This document shows, piece after piece, positions 1-8,050 of a stretch of 38,006 nt of DNA. This DNA comes from Bacteroidota bacterium. Its GTDB lineage: Bacteria; Bacteroidota; Bacteroidia; Bacteroidales; Prolixibacteraceae. The stretch lies in the NCBI GenBank assembly GCA_023412195.1, contig JAEYNZ010000160.1:1-38006 (forward strand), read 5' to 3'. Position 1 is the stretch's first letter. Each line of letters starts with the position of its first letter. The position numbers and the translations under genes are program-made. Under the pieces are notes generated by a model. It did not search any database. It was not told where the DNA came from and saw nothing but the letters and a program-made list of their open reading frames with translations.

Positions 1-765
1 TGTCAGCACAAACCGGTCCCTGTCCTTCAATACCGGAAAAACATTTCGGAACCTGCTCAAATCACTGTAGGTGACTTTAAAGGTTTCCACCTTTTCTGAA
101 GAACCAAAAAAAGTAGCAAAACCTTTGGGATCAATGAAAGCAGAATCTCCTTTATGAGATTTTCCAAACACATCCGTGCCCACACGATTTACACCTATAC
201 AATATGCCTGATTCTCAATGGCCCTTGCAACTAGCAGGCATTTCCATGCATGGTGACGGGCCGATGGCCAGTTGGTCATGTATATCAGCACATCATAATC
301 TTCATTATTTCGGCTCCACACAGGGAAACGCAGGTCATAGCAAATCAACGGACAAAAGCGCCACCCCCTGTGCTGAACAATCAGGCGTTCTGTTCCGGGG
401 GTATAATGTACATGCTCACCTGCCATTGTAAACAAGTGACGTTTGTCGTACCACTCAACGCTCCCGTTTGGAAATACCCAAAGGCACCTGTTATAATAGT
501 TTCCTGCCTCTTCAATGATTATTGTACCTGTAACAGCAGCATTCTTTTTTGAGGCAATCTGTCTCATCCAGTTTACTGATGGACCATCCATCGTTTCCTT
601 CATCTTTCCAGGATTCATGGTAAATCCGGTGGTAAACATCTCTGGTAACACAATAAGGTCGCTCTGCCCAACTCCCGATAAAAGCTTTTGATATTTTTCA
701 AGATTGGCTGCTGGTTGTTCCCAGGAAATATCAGCTTGAAGCATTGTAATATCCAGTGTTTCCAT
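1..765 (-). CDS. Nitrilase-superfamily omega-amidase (YafV/Nit2-like), 3' end cut by window edge
   Basis: The frame is open from the ATG at 763-765 to the window edge (255 residues, no stop seen). Family members are about 255-265 residues, so only the tail is missing. The carbon-nitrogen hydrolase triad is visible: Glu42 in LPEMF, Lys108 in WYDKRH and Cys142 in ICYDLRFPVW. The run TNWPSAR after the cysteine and the long YDKRHLF loop are typical of the YafV/Nit2 group, which hydrolyses the omega-amides 2-oxoglutaramate and 2-oxosuccinamate left by glutamine or asparagine transaminases (family knowledge). There is no signal peptide, so it is probably cytosolic. It is transcribed away from the metal ATPase pseudogene, and no clear Shine-Dalgarno precedes the start. 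The exact substrate is inferred from the family only. Confidence 0.88.
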   Translation of the reverse strand, partial: METLDITMLQADISWEQPAANLEKYQKLLSGVGQSDLIVLPEMFTTGFTMNPGKMKETMDGPSVNWMRQIASKKNAAVTGTIIIEEAGNYYNRCLWVFPNGSVEWYDKRHLFTMAGEHVHYTPGTERLIVQHRGWRFCPLICYDLRFPVWSRNNEDYDVLIYMTNWPSARHHAWKCLLVARAIENQAYCIGVNRVGTDVFGKSHKGDSAFIDPKGFATFFGSSEKVETFKVTYSDLSRFRNVFPVLKDRDRFVLT

Positions 766-850
766 AACGACAGATTTTCTGAATTTTTTACCACTTCAAT
801 GTTAAATATAATTCCTATAAAGAACTATATTTTTATTCCCGATTTTATAA

Positions 851-900
851 GTATCATTCATTTTATCATGCTTGTAAGAAATTTAAGAATAAAATGATAC
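851..900. repeat. Imperfect inverted repeat between divergent genes
   Basis: The left arm starts GTATCAT at 851 and the right arm ends ATGATAC at 900. The 12-bp arms GTATCATTTTAT / ATAAAATGATAC pair fully if a 3-nt bulge in the left arm is allowed. It lies between divergent start codons, so it could be an operator or a hairpin in one of the leaders. No family is recognised. Confidence 0.4.
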
Positions 901-1042
901 CATTGAACAGGTAATAAGATCTCTTTTTGTGTCAAAGGGTACTTCTTATTCCAAAGGTTTAACCAAACTACAATACTCAATTTCCCGACAAGTTGAATCC
1001 GGACATAAATGAACAATCAGTATTTAAACTGGTTTTGCAGAT

Positions 1043-1050
1043 AGGAGGGG
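1043..1050 (+). promoter_or_regulatory. Strong ribosome binding site that sets the ATPase start
   Basis: AGGAGGGG ends 8 nt before the ATG at 1059. Such a strong Shine-Dalgarno is rare in this window. It decides the start in favour of 1059 rather than the in-frame ATG at 993. It also makes the protein begin right at the heavy-metal-associated domain. Confidence 0.75.
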
Positions 1051-1058
1051 TATTCATT

Positions 1059-3152
1059 ATGAAAAAGTATAAGGTAAAAAATCTGGACTGTGCTTCATGT
1101 GCCCTTCGCATTGAAAAAGGAGTTGCCCAACTGGATGATGTAAAATTTGTTTCTGTAAATTTTGCAACTGCTTCCATGATCATTGATACCAACAACATGG
1201 AGCACGTGAAACAAAAAATAAAAGAAATTGAACCTGATGCCGAACTGGAAGATTTCAGCAGCCAATCAAAATTTTTAACAGCAGATGAAATTTCCGGGAA
1301 CAGGAGGACAATCATTCAGGCCTCTGCAGGGGTACTACTTTTAATCTCGGGATTGCTTTTTCGTGGAGAATTAAGGAATTCAACTTTCTTTTTCCTTGAA
1401 TTTGTTCTATTTGGATTAGCATACCTGGTTGTTGGATGGAAGGTGATCATTCTTGCAGTAAAAAACATACTGAATAAACAGGTTTTCAGCGAATACTTTC
1501 TGATGACGATGGCAACGCTTGGCGCCATAGCCATCGGGGAAATGGCCGAAGCAGTTGCAGTTATGTTCTTTTATGTTTTTGGTGAATTTTTCCAGGATCT
1601 TTCAGTTAACCGCTCCAGAAGATCAGTTAAGTCTTTACTGGAATTAAAACCCGATTTTGCAGGGCTTCTGGTAGATGGAGTTATTAAAAAAGTACCTCCT
1701 GAGGATGTTAAGCCTGGCGACAGAATTGCAGTAAAACCAGGTGAAAAAATTCCACTTGACGGGGAAGTTACAGAGGGGCAATCATATGCAGATACTTCTG
1801 CTTTAACAAGAGAAAGTATTCCACGCCGGTTACAACCCGGAGATCAGGTACTGGCAGGAATGATCAATCATGGCGGTCTCCTGAACATCAGGGTTCTGAA
1901 GTCAGCCAGTGATTCATCCATAACAAGAATACTTGAACTGGTTGAAAATGCATCTGCCCGCAAGGCAGAAACCGAGAGGTTTATTACAACATTTTCCCGC
2001 TTTTATACACCGGGTGTGGTACTTGCTGCTTTGTTGCTGGCAGTCGTCCCTCCCCTTCTTTTTAGCGGGCAGACATTCAGCACATGGATATACAGGGCAT
2101 TGGTTGTACTTGTAGTTTCCTGTCCGTGCGCGTTGGTTATAAGTATTCCTTTGGGGTACTTTGGAGGAATTGGAGCGGCGTCGCGTAAGGGCATTCTGGT
2201 AAAAGGTTCAAATTATCTCGATGCCCTGACCCAGGTCAAGCTTGTTGTTTTCGACAAAACCGGAACGCTTACCAAAGGAGAATTCAAAGTATCTAAAGTA
2301 GTGCCCGTTAATGGATTTACTGAAACATCGGTTTTAACGTATGCAGCACAGGCTGAAGCACATTCTAATCATCCAATTGCCAGATCAATAATTGAAGCCT
2401 CAGGCATCCAAAGCACAAGCCATCCAAATGAAAGGTTACAGGAAATAGCAGGACAGGGAGTAAAGGCAATCATTCATGGCAAATCAATCATTGCAGGGAA
2501 TGAAAAATTGATGGGAAATGAAAATATATTATTCCATGAAGTGGAGGCCAGAGGTGAAACAGTGGTTTATGTGGCTATTGATAAAGTTTATGCCGGATAT
2601 ATCAGTATTTCCGATAGTTTAAAAGAGGATGCAGCTGATGCCATTCAAAAATTGAAGGCGCAAAACATCCAAACGATGATCCTGACAGGAGATAATCGTT
2701 CTTCAGCAGAAGCAATAGCAGAAAAATTGAAAATCGATCGGGTTTATTCAGATTTGCTGCCAGAAGACAAAGTCAATGTAATCTAAGAACTGATAGCCGC
2801 AGTCAAAGGGGGCAAAGTGGCTTTTGTAGGTGACGGTATAAATGATGCCCCGGTACTTGCACGAGCTGATGTAGGAATTGCCATGGGCGCTTTTGGCTCT
2901 GACGCAGCTATAGAAACTGCAGATGCAGTACTAATGACCGATTCACCATCAGCTGTTGCAACAGTTATCAGAATTGCAAATAAAACCCGGACCATCGTAT
3001 GGCAGAACATTATATTTGCACTGGGGGTGAAATTGTTTTTCATCATCATGGGTGTAGCAGGCATTGCAACTATGTGGGAAGCTGTTTTTGGAGATATGGG
3101 CGTAGCGCTGATTGCTGTTTTTAACGCCATGAGAATCATCCGGAGCAAATAA
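1059..3152 (+). pseudogene. Zn/Cd/Pb-type P1B heavy-metal ATPase, interrupted by in-frame TAA
   Basis: The reading frame encodes a metal-efflux P-type ATPase of the ZntA/CadA kind. An N-terminal HMA domain carries CASC (residues 11-14). The transmembrane metal motif is SCPCALV (Cys355, Cys357), phosphorylation is at Asp399 in DKTGTLT, then come HP (439) and TGDN (543-546). After an in-frame TAA at 2784-2786 (codon 576) the same frame resumes with GDGINDAP and a final membrane region containing DMGVALIAVFNAMR. A CAA to TAA change would explain the stop. The actuator motif, normally TGES, reads TRES (codon AGA at 1809-1811; GGA expected), a position that is near-invariant in the family. Two lesions suggest an early pseudogene. 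Stop readthrough, two-piece expression or consensus errors are the alternatives. A 3' piece could start at GTG 2817, but it alone has no phosphorylation site. Confidence 0.85.
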
Positions 3153-3273
3153 GGAACAGAACTCAGGCAAACACACCTTAAAAAATAAAGCCATTCTGCT
3201 TCTTTATTGCTATCCATTTCCTCCTTTTATTTATATAATTACATGGCTTCAAAGCATGAAATTGTCTATGTTG

Positions 3274-3310
3274 AATTGAATTTAATCTGGACCATGTATA
3301 GAGTTGGTAT
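3274..3310 (+). repeat. 37-bp interspersed repeat, copy 1
   Basis: This segment matches 33996-34032 at 35 of 37 positions on the same strand, 30.7 kb away. The core includes TCTGGACC and TATAGAGTTGGTAT. The differences are at repeat positions 12 (A/G) and 22 (T/G). It lies just downstream of the broken ATPase. It could be the end of a lost insertion sequence, a small non-autonomous element or a conserved regulatory site. Confidence 0.7.
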
Positions 3311-3388
3311 CTGGTTGAATTAAATGAAAACCAGCTTTACCAAATTTAAAAATTTCAGTTAATCAATTATTGAATATATATAATAAAT

Positions 3389-3414
3389 GCAGGCGGATTC
3401 ATCAACCCGCCTGC
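3389..3414 (-). terminator. Terminator of the coiled-coil lipoprotein gene
   Basis: GCAGGCGG (3389-3396) pairs with CCGCCTGC (3407-3414), and on the minus strand is followed by ATTTATTATAT. It lies about 60 nt past the lipoprotein stop codon. The U-rich tail is imperfect but suits an intrinsic terminator. Confidence 0.6.
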
Positions 3415-3474
3415 AAGTATTAATTAAAACCAAACCTACAAAAACTAAACTATAACCAAAAATCTATATCTGTA

Positions 3475-4071
3475 TTAATTTTCACGGGTGTCAGCTGAAA
3501 GCCTGTCTACCCACTGATTTACGTTCTGCCTGAAGTTATTGAACTCAGCCCTCAATTCCTGATCAATCTGCATAACGTTTGGACCTTCATTATCATCGCT
3601 GAACAGTCCGTCGCCATTATTTGCAGTATCTCTTACAGTAGTATCACGCTGCATCTGAGCAGTACGATCTCCACCAACTGCATCACGATCTTCAGTTATC
3701 ACCTGGTTGTCACCTGTTATCGCACGATCGGTATCCGTATAACCTGAACGGCTCTCAAGTTTCATTCTTAAAGAACGGGCTTCACCCTGTAGGTCATCAA
3801 TAGCCTGACGAGCAGACATGCTGATTTGTTCACCGCTTTCGTTTATATCCTCCCGGATTTCATTCATTGAACTTTCAAATTCTTCAAGTTCAGAGCTAAG
3901 CTCAGCAATGAAATTATCATCATCTTCTGCGATTTCATTCAAGTCGTCTCTTAGATCAGAAACTTCGCTGTGTACTTTATCTTCAATGTTGCTTCCTTGC
4001 TGACACGAAACAAATAATCCCGTAATCGCAAAAGCTACTATTGTAAGAATAATGCTCATTTTTGTTTTCAT
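3475..4071 (-). CDS. Coiled-coil lipoprotein of unknown function
   Basis: The 198-residue product has a type II signal ending GLFVSC, with the lipidated cysteine at residue 23. Residues 28-105 are rich in Glu, Asp, Leu and Ser in a heptad-like pattern and should form a long helical coiled coil. Residues 110-160 are Asp/Thr/Arg-rich and probably disordered, and a second helical stretch follows to the end. I recognise no enzymatic domain. The neighbours are CsbD-like, small membrane and YihY-type proteins, a setting often seen around envelope-stress functions, so a structural or stress role in the envelope is only an inference. A candidate promoter lies at 4127-4158 and a terminator at 3389-3414, so it is probably monocistronic. 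Confidence 0.8.
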   Translation of the reverse strand: MKTKMSIILTIVAFAITGLFVSCQQGSNIEDKVHSEVSDLRDDLNEIAEDDDNFIAELSSELEEFESSMNEIREDINESGEQISMSARQAIDDLQGEARSLRMKLESRSGYTDTDRAITGDNQVITEDRDAVGGDRTAQMQRDTTVRDTANNGDGLFSDDNEGPNVMQIDQELRAEFNNFRQNVNQWVDRLSADTREN

Positions 4072-4566
4072 CGTATTTATATTTAATAGTTAAACATTCT
4101 GATTTTCCTATTTGAAAATACAATGCCAAAAATAGCCTAAAAATAAATTTATTTGCAACGCATTGGTTTTCAAGGATTAAATTGATCATTTTATATGAAA
4201 TTAAAGATATAAAGTCAAAATGGAAGTTAAATTTTAATGAGGATACTCTACGAAAACTGAGGAAAAATTCAACAATTATTAGGAAATACAGATTTGAGCC
4301 TGTTGATTTCAACAAATGATTCGCTGAAAGATTTTTTTAACCATCTGTTGCCTGTGTAATTTAAGAACAAAAGTGGGTATACCAATCACATTATCCCAGG
4401 ATGAAAATTATGAATTACAAATATTAATTTATTAATTATCAAAGTAATAATAAGTAATTATATAATTACGGCACATTTTTTAGAGAAGATAGGTTTAAAA
4501 AGGGGGAATTATTTTCCCTTCTATTAAGAAAACAGTAAAATATTATTCACTTAAAAATTTACAACT
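4072..4566. other. AT-rich divergent intergenic region
   Basis: About 495 bp separate the lipoprotein gene and the CsbD-like gene. I see no supported gene. The lipoprotein promoter candidate is at 4127-4158. For the CsbD-like gene only a near-match, TAGGTTTA at 4490-4497, was found, without a clear upstream element. The stretch 4420-4470 is made almost only of A and T. Confidence 0.5.
4127..4158 (-). promoter_or_regulatory. Candidate Bacteroidetes-type promoter for the lipoprotein gene
   Basis: On the minus strand the sequence reads TATTTTTG (4134-4127), matching TAnnTTTG. A TTG lies 21 nt upstream (4158-4156). This gives a leader of about 50 nt. The upstream element is only partial. Confidence 0.35.
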
Positions 4567-4752
4567 ATGGACAGATTGGAAATTAAAGGAAATTGGAACA
4601 TTTTAAAAGGAAAGATTAAACAAAAATATGCTGATCTTTCTGATGACGATCTTACTTACTCCGAAGGTCAGGAAGACGAGTTACTTGGGCGCCTTCAAAG
4701 GAAAACGGGCAAAACCCGTGATGAACTCATAAAAGAAATCAGGTCCTTATGA
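4567..4752 (+). CDS. CsbD-like stress-response protein
   Basis: This 61-residue hydrophilic protein has the CsbD family pattern: a short N-terminal KGNWNILKGKIKQKYADL segment, then DDDLTYSEGQEDELLGRLQ and a KTGKTRDEL helix. CsbD proteins are small, abundant, general-stress proteins of unclear biochemical role (family knowledge). Its TGA overlaps the ATG of the following 49-residue membrane protein in ATGA, so the two are likely translated together. No clear Shine-Dalgarno is seen. Confidence 0.88.
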   Translation: MDRLEIKGNWNILKGKIKQKYADLSDDDLTYSEGQEDELLGRLQRKTGKTRDELIKEIRSL

Positions 4753-4898
4753 GAACAATCCTATATATAATAGCAGTAATCCTGATTATTGGCTGGTTGT
4801 TTGGGTTCTTTGTATACTCAGCCAGCGGGTTAATACACATTCTTCTGGTGTTTGCAGTAATCTCAATTTTGCTGACATTGATAAGAGGAAGATTCTGA
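4749..4898 (+). CDS. Small two-helix membrane protein (lmo0937/DUF5670-like)
   Basis: The frame gives 49 residues, starting MRTILYIIAVILIIGWLFGF and ending LIRGRF. It consists of two hydrophobic helices (about residues 4-23 and 28-44) joined by YSASGLIH. The length, the GWLFGFF motif and the short basic tail are those of the lmo0937 family of tiny membrane proteins, which often accompany CsbD genes in Bacteroidota. Its ATG overlaps the CsbD stop (ATGA), and a terminator follows 27 nt after its stop. Function is unknown; a role in envelope stress is inferred from the partner. Confidence 0.8.
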   Translation: MRTILYIIAVILIIGWLFGFFVYSASGLIHILLVFAVISILLTLIRGRF

Positions 4899-4924
4899 AT
4901 TTCAAGATTAAATTTTCATTACAG

Positions 4925-4981
4925 AAATCCGGTTTATCAATTGCCTTGTTTAATGCAGGCAAATGAAAACCGGATTTTTTT
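4925..4981 (+). terminator. Intrinsic terminator of the csbD-like operon
   Basis: AAATCCGGTTT (4925-4935) pairs perfectly with AAACCGGATTT (4967-4977), followed by a T run to 4981. The loop contains a nested TTGCC/GGCAA pair. It lies between convergent genes and may also serve the YihY-like gene from the other side, though the U-tract there is weak. Confidence 0.85.
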
Positions 4982-4997
4982 ATAAAAGCTGAACAGC

Positions 4998-5918
4998 CTA
5001 CTCCACTGAATGAATCTCGAATGTCCCTGCATAATTCCGGGGTTTATTGTCGTGAGCATGATGTTTTGAATACTGATGTGTAAGTTCAACACCAAAGTAG
5101 AATATAATAGAAACGAAAAATATCCAGATTAGAATAATAATAAACGAGCCTGCAGCACCATATACAATACCCATTTGGCTGTTCCGCAGAACAATCCCGA
5201 TTAAAAGTCTGCCAATGGCAAAGAAAACTGAAGTAAATGCAGCACCAAACCAGCTGGCACTCCAGTCTACGTGCAGATCGGGCAGAAATCTGTAAATAAA
5301 TGCGGTAACTACAGTTACTATACCCAATGAAACGATCAGGTTTATAGTTTCTACCAAAATGATAAAATGGGGGCTGAACTGTGAAACCAGAAAATCTCTC
5401 AGTATATTAATAGAAGCATCAACTAACAGAGACACCAGGAACAGGAGTCCAAGTCCAAGTATTACCAGGAAAGAAAAAAGCCTGGTACGCAGAAGATTTA
5501 TAACACTTATTTTCAAGCTGTTTTTTACTTTTACCCTCCAGATAAAGTTTATTGAATTCTGCAGTTGAGTAAATAAAGCGGTGGCTGAAATCATGAATAT
5601 GATGATGCCAAATATGGTTCCCAGGGTACTGTTTTCAATCACGTTATAATTATTGATAGCTTCCTCCAAAAACATTGTACTATCGCTCCCAAGAGCTACT
5701 TCTATTTCTTCAAAAAGTTTTTCCCGGATTGTAGTTTTTCCGGTGACATAACCAATTACTGCTATTATAATTATTAAAATGGGAGCCATGGAAAAAATTG
5801 CAAAATAAGCAGTTGTACCAGCCATTTGCACCGGACGGTTGGTTCCAAAATTTTTAAATGAATTTTTGAAAATCCTGAATACATCAACAAATATGGTTTT
5901 TATTTTATTTTTCTTCAT
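4998..5918 (-). CDS. YihY/BrkB-family inner membrane protein
   Basis: The 306-residue protein has about six membrane helices. It has the family features: an early amphipathic segment with MAGTTAYFAIFSMAPILIII, a loop with LFTQLQNSINFIWRVK, RFLPD (about residue 211) and a late GAAGSFIIILIWIFF helix. Family members were once called ribonuclease BN, but the family is now treated as membrane proteins of unknown transport or barrier function. The length is normal for the family. The acidic, His-rich C-terminal tail is poorly conserved. It is convergent with the csbD-like operon and divergent from the tamA-like gene. Confidence 0.88.
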   Translation of the reverse strand: MKKNKIKTIFVDVFRIFKNSFKNFGTNRPVQMAGTTAYFAIFSMAPILIIIIAVIGYVTGKTTIREKLFEEIEVALGSDSTMFLEEAINNYNVIENSTLGTIFGIIIFMISATALFTQLQNSINFIWRVKVKNSLKISVINLLRTRLFSFLVILGLGLLFLVSLLVDASINILRDFLVSQFSPHFIILVETINLIVSLGIVTVVTAFIYRFLPDLHVDWSASWFGAAFTSVFFAIGRLLIGIVLRNSQMGIVYGAAGSFIIILIWIFFVSIIFYFGVELTHQYSKHHAHDNKPRNYAGTFEIHSVE

Positions 5919-6198
5919 CTAATGTTCGTGTGATAACAAAAAATACTGCCTCCCGGTGATTAAAATAGCAATATACATGCATTTTAACTTTCCTGTTCTA
6001 CTGCCTGCCAATTACAACATATTTTCCACAATGATGTAGAATATGTAGAAATACTTCTACGGGTAAAAGATTGAAGAGCAGGATGTCAGATAGACTTCAA
6101 TTTAATGGTATAAAATTCGCTATATTTATACAGGATCCAATAGGCACATGTATTTAGTAAACGGGAAAAACCTCGAAAGGTTTGGCATTATTTGGTGT
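5919..6198. other. Divergent region upstream of yihY-like and tamA-like genes
   Basis: No gene is supported. A perfect 6-bp inverted repeat, GTAGAA-ATAC-TTCTAC, lies at 6045-6060. TATATTTA at 6121-6128 is a near-match to the TAnnTTTG promoter element and could serve the tamA-like gene, but no good -33 element accompanies it. Confidence 0.4.
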
Positions 6199-8034
6199 AT
6201 GCAAAAACAGTTTTTTATTTTCCTTATATTTTTGACCCTTACGGGAAGAGCCTGGCAGCCAGTTATGGCACAGGAAAATTATGAAATACGTAATGTAAAG
6301 TTCAGGGGGAACAAAACCTTAACCAGCGATTTTCTTCTTGAAAGAATGGCTTTAAAGGAGGTATCATTTTTCGAAAAGGTGATACTGAACCAGGAACCTT
6401 TTCTGTATAACAAGGAACTTATTGACCTGGATATGGAAAGGCTGCTGCGCATTTACCAGAGTGAAGGTTTTCTGCAGGCAAAGGCATCAGTTCAGGATTT
6501 GCAGGTCAACGATAAAAGGCAAAAACTAAACCTTATAATTGAAATTGATGAAGGAAATCCTGTTATAATTGATTCTATTAATATACTCACGCCCAATAAG
6601 ATAGGAGAAGTAAATCTGGATTCAATATTCAGAAAATTAAACCGGAAACCGGAACTTAAAGAAGGCGAACGTTTCAGGGACATAGCCATAATGGATGATA
6701 TCACGCTGCTGGATGATGCATACCGGACTCTGGGTTATGCCTATTCCCAATCAAATTTTAAACTGGATCTGCGTCCATCAGAATTTAAAACCAGCATCAT
6801 TTATTACACAGATCCAGGTCCATTATCTTATTTTGGTGAAACGCGGATAACCGGTAATGAACATGTTTCGGAAAATTTTCTTCGCCGTCAGCTGATATAT
6901 AAAAAAGACAACCTGTATAACACATATCTGCTGACAAGAACACGACAAGCCATTTACAAGTTGCAGTTATTTTCGGTTGTCTCCGTATTGCCTGAGAGGG
7001 ACCCCGAAATGCAGGACAGCATCATTCCGGTCACGGTTAATGTAAAGGAAGCTCCACGGGTTAGTACAAGGTTAGGGGCAGGTTATGGAACAGAAGAGAA
7101 GTTCAGGACGTTTATCGACCTCACCTACCGGGGATTTTTAGGAGGGGCACGCCGAATAAACCTCCGGCTCAGGCATTCTGCACTTGAACCTTATTCTGCA
7201 CGCCTGCGCTGGATTCAGCCGCAATTTATCGGGATGAATACCTCCATTGCCCTTGAGCCCTTTATTATGCGCATTTCAGAGCCAGGATACAATACACGGT
7301 CGTATGGTATCAGGATACCCTTTGTTTACGACATCAACAGGTGGATGGATGCCAATCTTACATACTATTATGAAAATGCCGAGCAGACTCTGGAAGAGGG
7401 CGATGAAGAATTTACAGATTGGGAAAGCGATAAGTTTCCTTACACAAAATCGGGGTTCCTGCTCTTCTCTCGTTATGACAATTCCACCCCGCAGTTTTCT
7501 CCCGTCAGGGGAATTAATGTATCGGCCGGATTTAAAATTAATGGATACATTCTGGGTGGAGATTTCAGTTATACTCAATTATGGGGAGACTTCAGAGTAT
7601 ACCAGGAGGTTTGGGATTTTATACTGGCCCTGCGGCTGATGGCCGGAGGCATTCATTCTTCCGATGCAAGCGGATTCATTCCTGTGGAAGACAGATTCTA
7701 TTCAGGCGGCAGCCAGTCGATAAGAGGTTGGAATCGTGCTCAACTTGGACCCAGGAGAGAAAGTGGCACACCTCTTGGCGGTAAAAGTATTTTCGAAGGG
7801 AATATTGAATTACGATATCCCTTGTTCTGGAGACTGAGCCTTGTAGGTTTTTTTGACGGTGGAAATGTTTGGGAACGTCCATATCATTATGAATTTGATA
7901 ACCTGGGATATGCGGTGGGGACAGGACTCAGGGTAGAGACACCTATTGGTCCTGTAAGGTTTGATGTTGGGGTTCCTGTTTGGAACGAAAAAAGAAACCC
8001 GCAGTTTTTTATCAGTGTAGGACAGGCATTTTAA
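6199..8034 (+). CDS. tamA: TamA/BamA-family outer membrane protein (Omp85)
   Basis: From the ATG at 6199 the product has 611 residues: a signal peptide ending PVMA before QENYEI, two to three POTRA-type repeats over about residues 25-270 (starting YEIRNVKFRGNKTL), then a 16-strand Omp85 barrel. The barrel region holds the lid-loop motif IRGW (about residue 519) and the ending FISVGQAF, with a terminal Phe as expected for a beta signal. An upstream in-frame ATG at 6148 would add 17 residues in front of the signal peptide and is less likely. The next gene, 16 nt on, is tamB, so this is the outer-membrane half of a translocation and assembly module that helps insert outer membrane proteins or move lipids. 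It is not the essential BamA, which is longer with five POTRA domains. The symbol is assigned by family and partner. Confidence 0.85.
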   Translation: MQKQFFIFLIFLTLTGRAWQPVMAQENYEIRNVKFRGNKTLTSDFLLERMALKEVSFFEKVILNQEPFLYNKELIDLDMERLLRIYQSEGFLQAKASVQDLQVNDKRQKLNLIIEIDEGNPVIIDSINILTPNKIGEVNLDSIFRKLNRKPELKEGERFRDIAIMDDITLLDDAYRTLGYAYSQSNFKLDLRPSEFKTSIIYYTDPGPLSYFGETRITGNEHVSENFLRRQLIYKKDNLYNTYLLTRTRQAIYKLQLFSVVSVLPERDPEMQDSIIPVTVNVKEAPRVSTRLGAGYGTEEKFRTFIDLTYRGFLGGARRINLRLRHSALEPYSARLRWIQPQFIGMNTSIALEPFIMRISEPGYNTRSYGIRIPFVYDINRWMDANLTYYYENAEQTLEEGDEEFTDWESDKFPYTKSGFLLFSRYDNSTPQFSPVRGINVSAGFKINGYILGGDFSYTQLWGDFRVYQEVWDFILALRLMAGGIHSSDASGFIPVEDRFYSGGSQSIRGWNRAQLGPRRESGTPLGGKSIFEGNIELRYPLFWRLSLVGFFDGGNVWERPYHYEFDNLGYAVGTGLRVETPIGPVRFDVGVPVWNEKRNPQFFISVGQAF

Positions 8035-8050
8035 TTAAAGCTTTTGACAA

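Larger units (their letters stand above)
766..1058. other. Divergent intergenic region with imperfect inverted repeat
   Basis: No gene is supported here. It separates two divergently transcribed genes and must hold both promoters, but I found no convincing TAnnTTTG element on either strand. An imperfect inverted repeat lies at 851-900. An upstream in-frame ATG at 993 would lengthen the ATPase by 22 residues but lacks the ribosome binding site seen at 1043-1050. Confidence 0.5.
3153..3474. other. Intergenic region between convergent units
   Basis: No gene is supported. It holds a weak AT-rich hairpin (AATAAAG at 3184-3190, CTTTATT at 3202-3208), which may end the ATPase transcript. It also holds one copy of a 37-bp repeat (3274-3310) and a good terminator hairpin for the lipoprotein gene on the other strand (3389-3414). 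Confidence 0.6.

Noticed and set aside
204..552. Two plus-strand frames near the left edge
   Set aside because: Shadows of the minus-strand nitrilase gene, which has its full catalytic triad.
2817..3152. Independent small ATPase-hinge gene
   Set aside because: It is in the same frame as the upstream ATPase and is its 3' end; alone it lacks the phosphorylation site.
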